Part shown: positions 50,037 to 59,861 of the stretch, one piece after another | How the letters are laid out: each line of letters starts with the position of its first letter | Numbering within the stretch: position 1 is the stretch's first letter | DNA from: CAYMDS01 sp964653195 | GTDB taxonomy: Bacteria > Patescibacteriota > Microgenomatia > Levybacterales > UBA12049 | Direction: 5' to 3' | NCBI GenBank assembly: GCA_964653195.1 | Contig: CAZZCX010000001.1 | Location: forward strand, 62,001 to 126,000 | DNA: 64,000 nt | Made by a program: the position numbers and the translations under genes | The notes under the pieces: generated by a model | Told to the model about the DNA's origin: nothing | The model's database searches: none | What the model saw: only the letters and a program-made list of their open reading frames with translations

Positions 50037-51131
50037 ATGTTTATTGATGAAAAAATTATAAATCTAGTACTTTTACCTTTTATCATCTCTCTAATAATTA
50101 CAATAATAATTACTCCACTAGTAATTTATTTTACTAAAAGGTATGGTTTGATGGATGATCCAAAGAGAAAACATCCGGCAATTCTACACAGCAAACCTTT
50201 GCCGCGGGGTGGAGGAATCGCTTTATTCTTTGGTGCATTCTTCGCATCCGTTTTATTGCTCCCTTGGAACAATATAACTGGAGCAATTTTCTTGTCCGCC
50301 TTTATTGCGTTAAGTATTGGTGTAATTGATGATGCACTTAACGCAAAATCTAAAGAAATTTCTCCTTATTTCCGATTTCTGGTTAATATATTATGTGCAG
50401 TTATTGTCGTAGGTAGCGGAATAACGGTTCCGTTTATCACTCATCCCGCCGGAGGTATACTTCACTTTGATTCTATTTTAATCTTCAATTATTTGGGGCT
50501 CACATTAACGTTAGCGCAAGTTGTAGCTGTATTATGGATTGTGTGGGTTATAAATATGCTTAATTGGAGTAGCGGAGTGGACGGACAAGTGTCGGGAATT
50601 CTTGCAATTGCTGCAATCGTAATAGGTATATTAAGTTTAAGATTTACATCTAATGAGTTAGTGCTTATAGACACAAAACTTTCTTTTATAATTGCAGGTA
50701 CAAGTCTAGGATTTTTATTTTACCATTTTCATCCTTCAAAAATTCTCCCGGGATATGGTGCGACAGCTCTCTATCTATTGGTTGCAGTAGTCTCAATACT
50801 ATCAAGTTCTAAGTTAGCGACTGCGATTTTAGTTTTAGGTATTCCATCAGTTGATGCAATGTTTACTATAATAAGAAGAATTTTATCAAGAAAGTCACCT
50901 TTCTCTGGCGATAGAAAGCATCTTCACCATATATTATTAGACTTAGGCTTAAGTCAACGTAAGATTGCGTTGTTTTACTGGTTGATATCTGCTATAGTTG
51001 GTGTAATTACTCTACAGCTACAAAGTCAGGGTAAATTTTTTGTACTTTTAGGAATGTGGGTAACAATATTTGGTAGTCTAATTTTTCTACATTTGCTTTT
51101 ATGGCACAAGCATGAAAAAAACAACGATTGA
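50037..51131 (+). CDS. WecA/TagO-like phospho-N-acetylhexosamine transferase
   Basis: 364 residues from ATG 50037, with about ten TM helices. Motifs: DDPKRKHPAILHSKPLPRGGG, IGVIDDALNAK (Asp pair), NWSSGVDGQVSG and the GDRKHLHHILLDLG (HIHH-like) loop. It would attach a sugar-1-phosphate to undecaprenyl phosphate. It overlaps the next gene by 20 nt. Confidence 0.88.
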   Translation: MFIDEKIINLVLLPFIISLIITIIITPLVIYFTKRYGLMDDPKRKHPAILHSKPLPRGGGIALFFGAFFASVLLLPWNNITGAIFLSAFIALSIGVIDDALNAKSKEISPYFRFLVNILCAVIVVGSGITVPFITHPAGGILHFDSILIFNYLGLTLTLAQVVAVLWIVWVINMLNWSSGVDGQVSGILAIAAIVIGILSLRFTSNELVLIDTKLSFIIAGTSLGFLFYHFHPSKILPGYGATALYLLVAVVSILSSSKLATAILVLGIPSVDAMFTIIRRILSRKSPFSGDRKHLHHILLDLGLSQRKIALFYWLISAIVGVITLQLQSQGKFFVLLGMWVTIFGSLIFLHLLLWHKHEKNND

Positions 51132-52071
51132 CTATTTCCGCTTGCTTCGTCCTCGACAATGGATAAAGAATTTTGCAATCTTTGCTGCTTTAGTTTTTTC
51201 AGGATCGATGCTTGATCCATTTTATTTCAGATCTGCAATTTTCGGATTTCTTATTTTTTGTGCTATATCAAGTGCAATTTACATTATCAATGATCTCTTT
51301 GATATCTCTAAAGATAAATTACACCCTTTTAAAAGATTCCGACCACTAGCACATGGAGATGTTTCAGTGAAAGGTGCAATTATACTTGCAATCATCCTAA
51401 CACTAATTTCTCTTATCGGAAGTTATTCGATATCACTACCTTTTTTCGCTATAACTGCTATATATTTAATCCTTCAACTTTCATACTCAATTGGTTTAAA
51501 GCATATTGCGGTAATTGATATTCTTGCATTGGCAGGTGGGTATATTTTAAGAGTATATGCTGGTGAAATAGTAATCGGATATCAATATCATATATCTGTA
51601 TGGTTACTTTTAACGACAATTTCACTTTCACTTTTTCTTGCGGTAGGGAAAAGAAGGCGTGAATTGACACTTGTATCTCAGCACGGGGGAAGTAATATTG
51701 CGGCAGTAAGAAAGTCACTTTCTCATTACTCTGAAAGACTTCTGGATGTTTATGCTTCAATATTTGCCACTTCCACGTTTATTTCATATTCTCTTTTTAC
51801 TTTTCTTGAAAATTCACAAGACTTGCGAACCATCACAAATGATGTTTTCTTGCCAGAGTTTTTACCTAGTTATCTTCAGAGAAAATGGTTAATGATTACA
51901 ATTGTACCTGTCGTATATGGCTTAATGAGGTATCTTCAAGATATATATGAAAAGCATGAAGGAGAAAGTCCGGAAAGAGTACTTTTTACTGATAAACTAT
52001 TGCTATCGACAGTGATCCTGTGGGCGTTTTTGGTCTTTATCGTCATTTATGTTATTGGTGGTCAAGCTTAA
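51112..52071 (+). CDS. Decaprenyl-phosphate phosphoribosyltransferase-like UbiA-family protein
   Basis: 319 residues with about eight TM helices. NDLFDISKDKLHPFKRFRPL at residues 60-79 has the NDxxDxxxD signature followed by HPxKxxRP, as in DPPR synthase (Rv3806c type), which joins PRPP to a polyprenyl phosphate, the first step to decaprenyl-phosphoryl-arabinose. DprE1/E2 partners are not in the window. Confidence 0.8.
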   Translation: MKKTTIDYFRLLRPRQWIKNFAIFAALVFSGSMLDPFYFRSAIFGFLIFCAISSAIYIINDLFDISKDKLHPFKRFRPLAHGDVSVKGAIILAIILTLISLIGSYSISLPFFAITAIYLILQLSYSIGLKHIAVIDILALAGGYILRVYAGEIVIGYQYHISVWLLLTTISLSLFLAVGKRRRELTLVSQHGGSNIAAVRKSLSHYSERLLDVYASIFATSTFISYSLFTFLENSQDLRTITNDVFLPEFLPSYLQRKWLMITIVPVVYGLMRYLQDIYEKHEGESPERVLFTDKLLLSTVILWAFLVFIVIYVIGGQA

Positions 52072-52106
52072 ATAAGAATATATTTAGTTTTTAAGTATCT
52101 TAATAT

Positions 52107-52973
52107 TTAATTAATATTTTTAGAAGCATAGTCAGCGCTAATCCATCCACTTTCACTATTTTCCAGTTTCACTTTATACCATCCCGGAGTTTCTTCAATT
52201 AGATCAAAAATTTGTCCCTCTAAAACTCTGGAGACTTCAATTGCTGAAAGTGTTGGTTCACTTCTGACACGGAGAAAACCATTTGGAGTTTCAAGTATAG
52301 TTACTTTTCCTAAATTTTTTGAAAGAAGGGGAGTAGGTGTTAATGCTCCGGAGATACTTGATGTTGGGGATATTGAAGGGGTTACTATTTCATCAAGCAA
52401 ACCTAAATAAACTATGGCAACTAATTTAAATCCCTTGGGAGTCCGAACTCTAACATTTTTATCTTTATAACCGTCCTTTTTTATTCTTAAAGCATGGTCA
52501 GAATCGGTTACTGATTCAGCTTTGTATGGCGACGTACCCTCATATTTGCTATCAAGGTATACATCAGCTTTTCCGGGTATAGTTAGAACCAACAATTCAG
52601 ATCTGTTTTTATCATCTATTGCTTCAAGCGAAACAATACTACCCTCAGAAGTAGCACCTATACCGAACTTTCTATCGACTACTGTTAAAACTCCTTTTGT
52701 AATTTTTATTTTATCTTGAAATTCATTAGTTTTCCCGTCAACCGGCACCAATCTCAACGTATACTCACCGTTTCTTAACATATTCGTCGGTTCACATTTG
52801 CAAAGTGGTGTGGTACCGATATATTTATCATCAAGATAAACTTTGGTAAACGGTTTTGAAGTTACTTGAAGTGCACCTTTACCCAAATCTCCTAGTACAA
52901 ATATCCTAACAATTGCAAATATAATAATTGCTGTAAGAATTATAGGTATAATAAGATATATTATTTTCTTCAT
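52107..52973 (-). CDS. PEGA-domain and SH3-domain envelope protein
   Basis: 288 residues: N-terminal TM anchor (residues 5-27), a PEGA-type repeat (KVYLDDKYIGTTPL), a second PEGA repeat (DVYLDSKYEGTSPYKA ... RIKKDGYKDK), a Ser/Thr/Pro linker, and a C-terminal bacterial SH3 domain (GFLRVRSEPTLSAIEV, GWYKVKLENSESGWISADY). This looks like a cell-wall-binding surface protein. Confidence 0.82.
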   Translation of the reverse strand: MKKIIYLIIPIILTAIIIFAIVRIFVLGDLGKGALQVTSKPFTKVYLDDKYIGTTPLCKCEPTNMLRNGEYTLRLVPVDGKTNEFQDKIKITKGVLTVVDRKFGIGATSEGSIVSLEAIDDKNRSELLVLTIPGKADVYLDSKYEGTSPYKAESVTDSDHALRIKKDGYKDKNVRVRTPKGFKLVAIVYLGLLDEIVTPSISPTSSISGALTPTPLLSKNLGKVTILETPNGFLRVRSEPTLSAIEVSRVLEGQIFDLIEETPGWYKVKLENSESGWISADYASKNIN

Positions 52974-53027
52974 ACAGGATAAAAGTTACTATTACAAAAA
53001 TTAAAAAGCAGCAAGTACCTATAAAGC

Positions 53028-54476
53028 TTAATCTTCTCTTTTCAGTGTAGGAAAGAGCACAACTTCCTTTACAGCCCAGGTGTTGGTGAAAAACATGGTC
53101 AATCGTTCTATGCCAATACCTATTCCGCCTAATGGAGGCATACCATATTCCATTGCAGTTAAAAAGTCTTCATCGACTTGTTGCCCTTCAGACTTATCTT
53201 TTCTTGATGCTTTTGTGTCTGACTCAAATCGTTTACGTTGAATTGCGGGATCCGTGAGTTCAGACCAGCCGTCACAGATTTCTTTACCATTTATATAGCC
53301 TTCAAATCTTTCTACCCATCCGGGTTTCGTTCTATGAGTTTTAGATAGTGGGCTTACATCTTCAGGATAATCTATGATAAACGTTGGTTCTATTAAGGTT
53401 TTAGGAATTGTATGTTCAAAAATCATAAAAATAAGTTGCCCTTTAGTTTCTCCACCGATGATATCTGCCTCAGGTAGGTGTTCTTTTGCATACAGCAATA
53501 GACTCTCTGTAGTTTCTTTATCTACGTCTATATTTAATTGTTGTTTCATAATAGCACTCATTGTTATACGAGGCCATTTGCCTCCTAGATTTATATTTTT
53601 ATCATCAATTTTTATAACAGTCGTGCCATATAACTTCATAGCAAGGTGTTTAAATAAGCCTTCCGCAAGATCCATAACCCTATGATAATCAGCATAGGCT
53701 TCATACCATTCAAGCATGGAAAATTCTGGAAAATGAGTCTGATCGATTCCTTCATTTCGGAAATCTTTAGCAATTTCATAGACCTTCTCATATCCTCCGA
53801 CGACTAATCTTTTTAGATAGAGCTCATCCGCAATTCGAAGATAAAAATTCTGTCCCAGTGCGTTTACATGTGTTGTAAAGGGTCGTGCGTTTGCACCGCC
53901 ATATAAAGGTTGAAGTACTGGTGTTTCAACTTCCCAGAACCCTTCTTTATCTAAAAACTCTCTAATTCCACTTACTAGTTTAGATTTTAAATTAAACCTT
54001 TCTCTTACAGATGGATTCATTAATAGATCAAGATAACGTTTTCTAAATCTGGTTTCAACGTCTTTTAAGCCATACCACTCACCCGGGAGTGGACGAAGCG
54101 CTTTTGTTAAGAGAGTATATGATTTAGGCATGATTGAGATTTCTCCAGCTACCGTTTTTATAACCTCACCTTCTATGCCAACAAAATCACCGGTATCAAT
54201 AAGTTTAAGATTTTTATAGGCTTCATTCCCTAATAGATCTTTTTTAAAGAATATCTGAATTTTGCCTGTTTCATCTTTTAAGTCTGCAAAGGCAATATTT
54301 CCGTGGGTTCGCCAAGAAAATAACCTTCCGGCTGTTTTTACTATTTTTCCTTCATTTTTAAGCGCGTCACTCACTGAATGAAGTTTCTCAAAAGATGGCG
54401 CATATGGATTCCAGCCGATTGACTTAATTTGTTTTAGAGTTTCATTTCTGTCTTTTACCAAGTTTGAATTATCCAT
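53028..54476 (-). CDS. lysS: Lysyl-tRNA synthetase, class II
   Basis: 482 residues: OB-fold anticodon domain (GRLFSWRTHGNIAFADLKDE), motif 1 (EGFWEVETPVLQPLYGGANA), motif 2 (RNEGIDQTHFPEFSMLEWYEAY), motif 3 (GIGIGIERLTMFFTN). Normal length. About 60 nt upstream of the murB stop on the minus strand. Confidence 0.96.
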   Translation of the reverse strand: MDNSNLVKDRNETLKQIKSIGWNPYAPSFEKLHSVSDALKNEGKIVKTAGRLFSWRTHGNIAFADLKDETGKIQIFFKKDLLGNEAYKNLKLIDTGDFVGIEGEVIKTVAGEISIMPKSYTLLTKALRPLPGEWYGLKDVETRFRKRYLDLLMNPSVRERFNLKSKLVSGIREFLDKEGFWEVETPVLQPLYGGANARPFTTHVNALGQNFYLRIADELYLKRLVVGGYEKVYEIAKDFRNEGIDQTHFPEFSMLEWYEAYADYHRVMDLAEGLFKHLAMKLYGTTVIKIDDKNINLGGKWPRITMSAIMKQQLNIDVDKETTESLLLYAKEHLPEADIIGGETKGQLIFMIFEHTIPKTLIEPTFIIDYPEDVSPLSKTHRTKPGWVERFEGYINGKEICDGWSELTDPAIQRKRFESDTKASRKDKSEGQQVDEDFLTAMEYGMPPLGGIGIGIERLTMFFTNTWAVKEVVLFPTLKRED

Positions 54477-54535
54477 TCGTATATTATAAAGATTCTTTTG
54501 GGTAAGTGGAAGCTCTATTTTATATTTGGGCTTAA

Positions 54536-55513
54536 CTAATGTACGATTTCTACTTCGGGTTCGAGACTAAAGCCAAACGTTGCTAAAAATTTATTTTGAA
54601 TTGCACCAATTACTTTTAATACATCACTTGCTTTAGCGTGATTAAGATTAACTATAAATAAAGCATGTTTTTCCGAAATTTGTGCATCACCAATACGCAG
54701 CCCTTGAAGACCCAATCGTTGAATAAGGTATGCAGATGCTACTTTGCCATACCATTTTTTTTCAATTTTTTCCTTAAGATCAGGAAAAACTTTTAAAATC
54801 TTTTCTATTTTTTCAGGCTCTCTAATATTCTTAAATACTGAACCGCAATTAGGATACTCAAGCGGGTGTTTATTTTTACGATCTTGAATACGTAGATTAT
54901 AAATTTCCCATGCTTTTTGAGTTTCGATACTTGACGCTGGATTTAGTTGAAATGTGGCAGAAATAACTATCATCCTGTTAGGATTTTCTTTTATCAGGCT
55001 ATGTCTATATGAGAAATTTAATTCCTTATTTGACAATTTCTTAATTTCAAATTTATCTTTATTAGTTTTGATTAAAACTTCTGCTTCGTAAAGTGTATCT
55101 TGTATTTCAGATCCATATGCGCCAACGTTTCCTCGTATTGCTGCTCCAACTGAGCCAGGTAAACCCCCAGCCCACTCTAGTCCTGTAAAGTTATTTCTAA
55201 GAGCATATGTAATAACGGTATCTAATGCGGTACCTGCAAAAGTGACTATATCTTTTTGTGTATTAATTGCGATTTCTGTTTGCTTATTATAATCCTCTGT
55301 TATTTTAATAACTGCTCCTTTAAATGGGTTGTCTGAAAATACAAGGTTTGTACCATATCCACATATAAATATTTTTTCGATACCTTGTTTATTTATAAAA
55401 TTGATGGCTTCAAAAATATCTTTTTTGTTATTGCACGTCAGTAAATACTGAGATATGCCTCCGATTTTATACCATAGAACCTCTGAAAGTTGTATATTTT
55501 CTTGAATAATCAT
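54536..55513 (-). CDS. murB: UDP-N-acetylenolpyruvoylglucosamine reductase
   Basis: 325 residues. FAD-binding ICGYGTNLVFSD and GLEWAGGLPGSVGAAIRGNVGAYG, plus the EYPNCGSVFKN loop (active-site Ser) and the final EPEVEIVH Glu. It makes UDP-MurNAc, so the organism has peptidoglycan synthesis. It shares the strand with the ATP-citrate lyase genes; 33 nt separate them. Confidence 0.94.
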   Translation of the reverse strand: MIIQENIQLSEVLWYKIGGISQYLLTCNNKKDIFEAINFINKQGIEKIFICGYGTNLVFSDNPFKGAVIKITEDYNKQTEIAINTQKDIVTFAGTALDTVITYALRNNFTGLEWAGGLPGSVGAAIRGNVGAYGSEIQDTLYEAEVLIKTNKDKFEIKKLSNKELNFSYRHSLIKENPNRMIVISATFQLNPASSIETQKAWEIYNLRIQDRKNKHPLEYPNCGSVFKNIREPEKIEKILKVFPDLKEKIEKKWYGKVASAYLIQRLGLQGLRIGDAQISEKHALFIVNLNHAKASDVLKVIGAIQNKFLATFGFSLEPEVEIVH

Positions 55514-55546
55514 ATTTTTTATAAATTAGCTTATTTATACTACTCT

Positions 55547-57352
55547 CTACAAGTCATTCGATAAGTCTAAATTTGCTACTAATTCCTCAGGTAGGCGGAA
55601 TAGTCCTTCATCGAGTCTTTTTTGATCAAGATAATGTGAGATGAATCCTACTGATCGGGAAAGTACAAAAAGTGCATTAAAAAATTCTATTTCCGTGAGC
55701 TTTATTAGTTCTTCATCTGAATAATTTTCTTTTTCAGAAAGGATATCAAGCAGTATTGAAGCAATAGCACCATCGACATTTAAAATTAAATTCCCCTTTT
55801 TAGATGTAGTGATGCTTTGAACTTTGAGGGCGAAGTTGGTAAATTTTTTTATGTGTAATCTGTCCGTAAATTTTAGTAATTCATCAACTCGAGGATCAGG
55901 TAAATCGATACTATATTTTTTGTGCCCTATTCCCTGTATATAAATTTTTTTAATGGCAAATTCTTCGACAAATTCAAAAGGAGATTTATTATTAACAACA
56001 CCGTCCAGCCAATTTATAGATGCTTGATTTACAGCTCCTCCGAAGCGAGGACCGATCGTAAGAAGTCCTGCGGAAAGGGATGACACTAAGTCACGTCCTG
56101 CGCGTGCAGTGATTATGGTATTTACAGCCCCTGAGACATAAGGACCATGATCTACACATAATCGCAGTACTAGATCTACAAATTCTTCTAGATCTTTCGA
56201 TATGTTTTTTTTACCTAAAAACATTGATGCTACTATTGCGGCAAAAGATCGGTTTTGTACAAATGTTAAGAGATTTTCACTTAGTATACTTGCTTGCCCA
56301 TCTGTATCATCAGAAATACTTGTAGTAAAAAGCACCGGCTTTCTATTATTCATAATTTCACCCATTGTAGAGAATCTATTCTCAGTTTGTAAAGGCTCCA
56401 CAGGTATTTCTTTTATCGACTTTACAAATTCTGCAAATGTAACAGGTACAACGCAACCAGATTTTTTAAGTATTTCTCTTTTTGCGCGGGCGCCTTCTTC
56501 ATTTGTTTTAGCTATTGCTTTTGCATGACCAAATTGAGGTGGTGCATCAAATAGTTCTGATACGATGCCTGCTATAAAGCAAATGACATTTTTCGTTATT
56601 CGTTTTTGTTTTATAAGTTCTGCAAGTCTATATTCATCGTCACCTCCAAGTTCACCATAATATATGATAGATTTTGTTTGTGGATCATTTTCTGCAGCTA
56701 TAAATGCGTCTTCTGGTGTTAGGATAGGGAAGCGGTCACCGCCAAATGAAAGAGAAAAAGAAAGCCGTTTTCCTTGTTGTTTTACTAAGTTAATAATTTC
56801 GTTTACCATTCCACCTGATGCTGAGAGTACCGCTATATTTCCCGGTGTCATGACTGACGAACCAATTAGTTGTCGATAGTCTGTTCCCCCTATCGCTCCC
56901 ATTTTAAAATTGCCTGGCAATATGAGGCCTACGCTTGCCGGTCCTATGATGAATTTGTTTTTTTCTTTAATGTATTGAAATAGGCTGATACTATGTTGCT
57001 CAGGTACATCTTCTGCAAATATAGTTCCCCCAATTATAGATGGGATATTTTCTAAAACCTCAATTGATGTCTGCATAGATCTTCTTGCTGATGTCACATT
57101 GATGAATAGGTTTAAGGAGTTTTTGATATGAAGAGGCAGCTTTTTTACAGAATTATATACTGGAATTAAGACTTCGTTTTTGCCGAAAAAGTAACGCTCA
57201 TATTTTTTACCTGTTGCGATTATAGCTTTAATTGTCGGTTTGTTTTTTTCTGAAAGAAAATCATAATCAAGCATTGATTGAATTATCGGCGGATGGCTGC
57301 CAATTGCAACTATGGAAGGTTTTATCGATCTTAAGTCCTGTATGTTGAGCAT
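55547..57352 (-). CDS. aclA: ATP-citrate lyase alpha subunit (AclA-like)
   Basis: 601 residues. The N-half is succinyl-CoA-synthetase-alpha-like: CoA-site SASGG and the phospho-His motif FGHAKA (His276). The C-half (from about 340) is citryl-CoA-lyase/citrate-synthase-like: DHGPYVSGAVNTIITARAGRD, GPRFGGAVNQ, and GIGHKKYSIDLPDPRV with the catalytic His and Asp. The length suits AclA (about 610). With AclB it splits citrate into acetyl-CoA and oxaloacetate using ATP, or runs in reverse. Confidence 0.85.
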   Translation of the reverse strand: MLNIQDLRSIKPSIVAIGSHPPIIQSMLDYDFLSEKNKPTIKAIIATGKKYERYFFGKNEVLIPVYNSVKKLPLHIKNSLNLFINVTSARRSMQTSIEVLENIPSIIGGTIFAEDVPEQHSISLFQYIKEKNKFIIGPASVGLILPGNFKMGAIGGTDYRQLIGSSVMTPGNIAVLSASGGMVNEIINLVKQQGKRLSFSLSFGGDRFPILTPEDAFIAAENDPQTKSIIYYGELGGDDEYRLAELIKQKRITKNVICFIAGIVSELFDAPPQFGHAKAIAKTNEEGARAKREILKKSGCVVPVTFAEFVKSIKEIPVEPLQTENRFSTMGEIMNNRKPVLFTTSISDDTDGQASILSENLLTFVQNRSFAAIVASMFLGKKNISKDLEEFVDLVLRLCVDHGPYVSGAVNTIITARAGRDLVSSLSAGLLTIGPRFGGAVNQASINWLDGVVNNKSPFEFVEEFAIKKIYIQGIGHKKYSIDLPDPRVDELLKFTDRLHIKKFTNFALKVQSITTSKKGNLILNVDGAIASILLDILSEKENYSDEELIKLTEIEFFNALFVLSRSVGFISHYLDQKRLDEGLFRLPEELVANLDLSNDL

Positions 57353-57445
57353 ATAGTTAAATGAAGCATAAAAAATAAAATATCAAATATGCAAATAAAA
57401 AATTAAATATATTTTATCTTTAATATGTATTTTTGCTTTTTAATC

Positions 57446-58636
57446 TTATATTTTTAATATTGCTTTTGAAACAATTTCTGTCAGTATCATTTCGGGACCA
57501 GCAACTTTCCCAAATAAATCTGAACCATTTAAGAATATCTCCATTTTTGATAATCCTTCTTTTTGAAATGGACCACCTCTACGTACAAATATTTTTAAGT
57601 TTTGCTTATTTAGTTCTGATTTAAATTCTTCTAACGCTTTAATCAGTCCATTAAATGTAACTCTTATATCTGTAAAATTTGCCACACCGCCTGCTATGAT
57701 AAGTACTTTATTTTCCGATTCAGATTTAAGAATTAGTGTTAAGATATTTTTTGCGTAAATATATGTTTCTTCAGCTGAAGGGTTGCCGCTATACTCACCA
57801 TAGTTTGCAAGTAACTTTCCATAACCTAGATTAGCTACCTCGTCTGCCAGCACTATACTAGCACCACCTCCCGAAAGCAACATAAAAATAGCACCATTTG
57901 GATTTAAAACTTCAAGTGAAAAAGCTGCTTGGCTAATTGATGCAAGCTTTGTGACATTTTCTTCTTCAGCAAATCGCTTAGTTTTTTTTATGAAATCTTT
58001 TTCAGACCAAGCTTCATTAACGAAGAATTCTGCTGTGCTATCTATTTCTACTGCTGCATCAAGAATGAGGTATTTAGAATCCTGCCTGCCGGCATGCATG
58101 TTTATTTTTATATATGGATTAATTTCGAGAAAGGAGAAGAAGTAAGAATCAAAAATAGACAATAAGTTTTTTAGAAAAGTTATATCAAGTATTTGAGTGA
58201 ACTCTGAAGATCGAGAAATATCTTCCCCAAATGGTAAAAGAATATTTATTATCGAATCTTGATTCTGCTCGATATTCACACCACCTAAATCGGAAAGTAA
58301 AATTCGGTATCCTTCACGCGTTCTTTCTATCGATAAATATTTTTCATTACTACTTTCATGATCGACCATTTCTTCGACTAGAAATTGAGAATAACCCAAA
58401 TCTCTTAAATGCTTAATTGCAACAGGAACTTCATCAGCTGTTTGATTAAGTAAAATAAGTCCTTTTTTAAATCGGCCTTTTATACCCTGATCAACTTTAA
58501 CTATGTAACTTGTTTTATGGTTGTGGATAATAGGTAGTGAATGTTCTCCATTAACCTGAATTCCTGTAAAGGGTAAATTCAATTTATTGTAGATAAGAGT
58601 TTTAGCATGATATTCTGAAATTCTTTTTCGTGCCAT
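57446..58636 (-). CDS. aclB: ATP-citrate lyase beta subunit (AclB-like, ATP-grasp)
   Basis: 396 residues: an ATP-grasp domain (SYIVKVDQGIKGRFKKGLI, LVEEMVDHE, FLEINPY) and the C-terminal CoA-ligase-beta part (FMLLSGGGASIVLADEVANL, GEYSGNPSAEETY, IIAGGVANFTDI). This matches small Acl subunits of two-subunit ATP-citrate lyases. It lies 93 nt upstream of aclA on the same strand. Confidence 0.82.
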   Translation of the reverse strand: MARKRISEYHAKTLIYNKLNLPFTGIQVNGEHSLPIIHNHKTSYIVKVDQGIKGRFKKGLILLNQTADEVPVAIKHLRDLGYSQFLVEEMVDHESSNEKYLSIERTREGYRILLSDLGGVNIEQNQDSIINILLPFGEDISRSSEFTQILDITFLKNLLSIFDSYFFSFLEINPYIKINMHAGRQDSKYLILDAAVEIDSTAEFFVNEAWSEKDFIKKTKRFAEEENVTKLASISQAAFSLEVLNPNGAIFMLLSGGGASIVLADEVANLGYGKLLANYGEYSGNPSAEETYIYAKNILTLILKSESENKVLIIAGGVANFTDIRVTFNGLIKALEEFKSELNKQNLKIFVRRGGPFQKEGLSKMEIFLNGSDLFGKVAGPEMILTEIVSKAILKI

Positions 58637-58705
58637 ATATCCATTGATTATACAAGTTTTAATAAGTGGATTAAAAGTTAAAACTGAATATAACAGGGGA
58701 GTTTA

Positions 58706-59765
58706 TTATATTATTTTTAGTTGACTTCCAATTTTCGCTATTATTGAGACTGCTTTATTTAGATCTTCTCTAGAATGAGAAGCTGAAGGGATTAGTCTAA
58801 TTCTTGCTTTGCCTTTTGCTACCATTGGANNNNNNNNNNNNNNNNNNNNNNNNNNNNNNNNNNNNNNNNNNNNNNNNNNNNNNNNNNNNNNNNNNNNNNN
58901 NNNNNNNNNNNNNNNNNNNNNNNNNNNNNGGTATTGTGAGCGCATTAGAAAAAAGAAATTGTCTAGATTTTTCCTTATAAAATTTTATAAGTTCTTTCTT
59001 TCCTGATATGAATCCACCCATGACGCTGAAAGCTTTGGATAAGGTTCCAACTTCAATATCAATTTGTCCATGAAGTCTGAAATGATCTACAATTCCTCGA
59101 CCATTTTGTCCCAATACTCCTTCACCATGAGCATCGTCAACCATCGTAATGACATCATATTTTTCGGCTAGTTCAACGATTTTCGGAAGTGGCGCCAAAT
59201 CACCATCCATTGAGAAAACTCCATCAGTAACTAGGAGCTTTAATGGTTTTTCGCCGTTTTGTTTTGGAGTTTCGGAAATTTTGGCAGCATCTTGTAGTTT
59301 AGTTTCCAAATCAAGCATGTCTAGATGCTTATAAACAAATTTATTCTTTACTTGAGATAAACGAATTGCATCGATTATGGACGCATGATTAAGCTCATCA
59401 GATATGACTATGTCTTCTTTGCCTAAAAGCGTTTGAATAGCTGCACAATTTGCCATATATCCACCAGATAGAACAACCGTATCCTCTGCATGTTTAAAAT
59501 TAGAAATACTTTTTTCAAGAGTTGTATGCAGTATATGTGTCCCAGCCAATGTTCTATAACCAGTGCCTATACCATACGCATCAATTGCATTCTTAACCGC
59601 ATCAATAATTCTCTTGTTTACTGCAAATCCTAAATAATGACTAGAGCAGAGATTAAGCTTTCTCTTACCATCAATTACTAAATAAGCTCCTTGGCTTGAA
59701 TGTATGACGTGTGGGGTTCTGTTGTGAAGTGTCTTTATTATGGAATTGTAAAAGTTTGGATTCAT
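58706..59765 (-). CDS. kbl: Glycine C-acetyltransferase (2-amino-3-ketobutyrate CoA ligase), interrupted by an assembly gap
   Basis: The N-terminal 278 residues (from ATG 59765) have SSHYLGFAVNKRIIDA, YGIGTGYRTLAGT, DDAHGEGVLG and the PLP-Lys motif GTLSKAF (Lys244). The C-terminal 39 residues (from 58829) read PMVAKGKARIRLIPSASHSR and on, as at the end of Kbl. 100 Ns separate them; about 79 residues are missing. The enzyme makes glycine and acetyl-CoA from 2-amino-3-ketobutyrate. With the next gene, tdh, it forms the threonine-to-glycine pathway. A related KAPA-synthase-like function is possible. Confidence 0.85.
58830..58929. other. Assembly gap (100 N)
   Basis: Exactly 100 Ns, a scaffold placeholder. 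Alignment with Kbl length suggests a true size of about 237 nt; the two coding halves can be in frame only if the true gap is a multiple of three. Confidence 0.95.
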
Positions 59766-59861
59766 GATATTTGCTTTAAGTCTACTTTCAATTTGCAAAT
59801 TTAAATATACGTGATAAATAATATTATCAAATTAATGTAAGTAACAGGGAGTTGAATTTTT

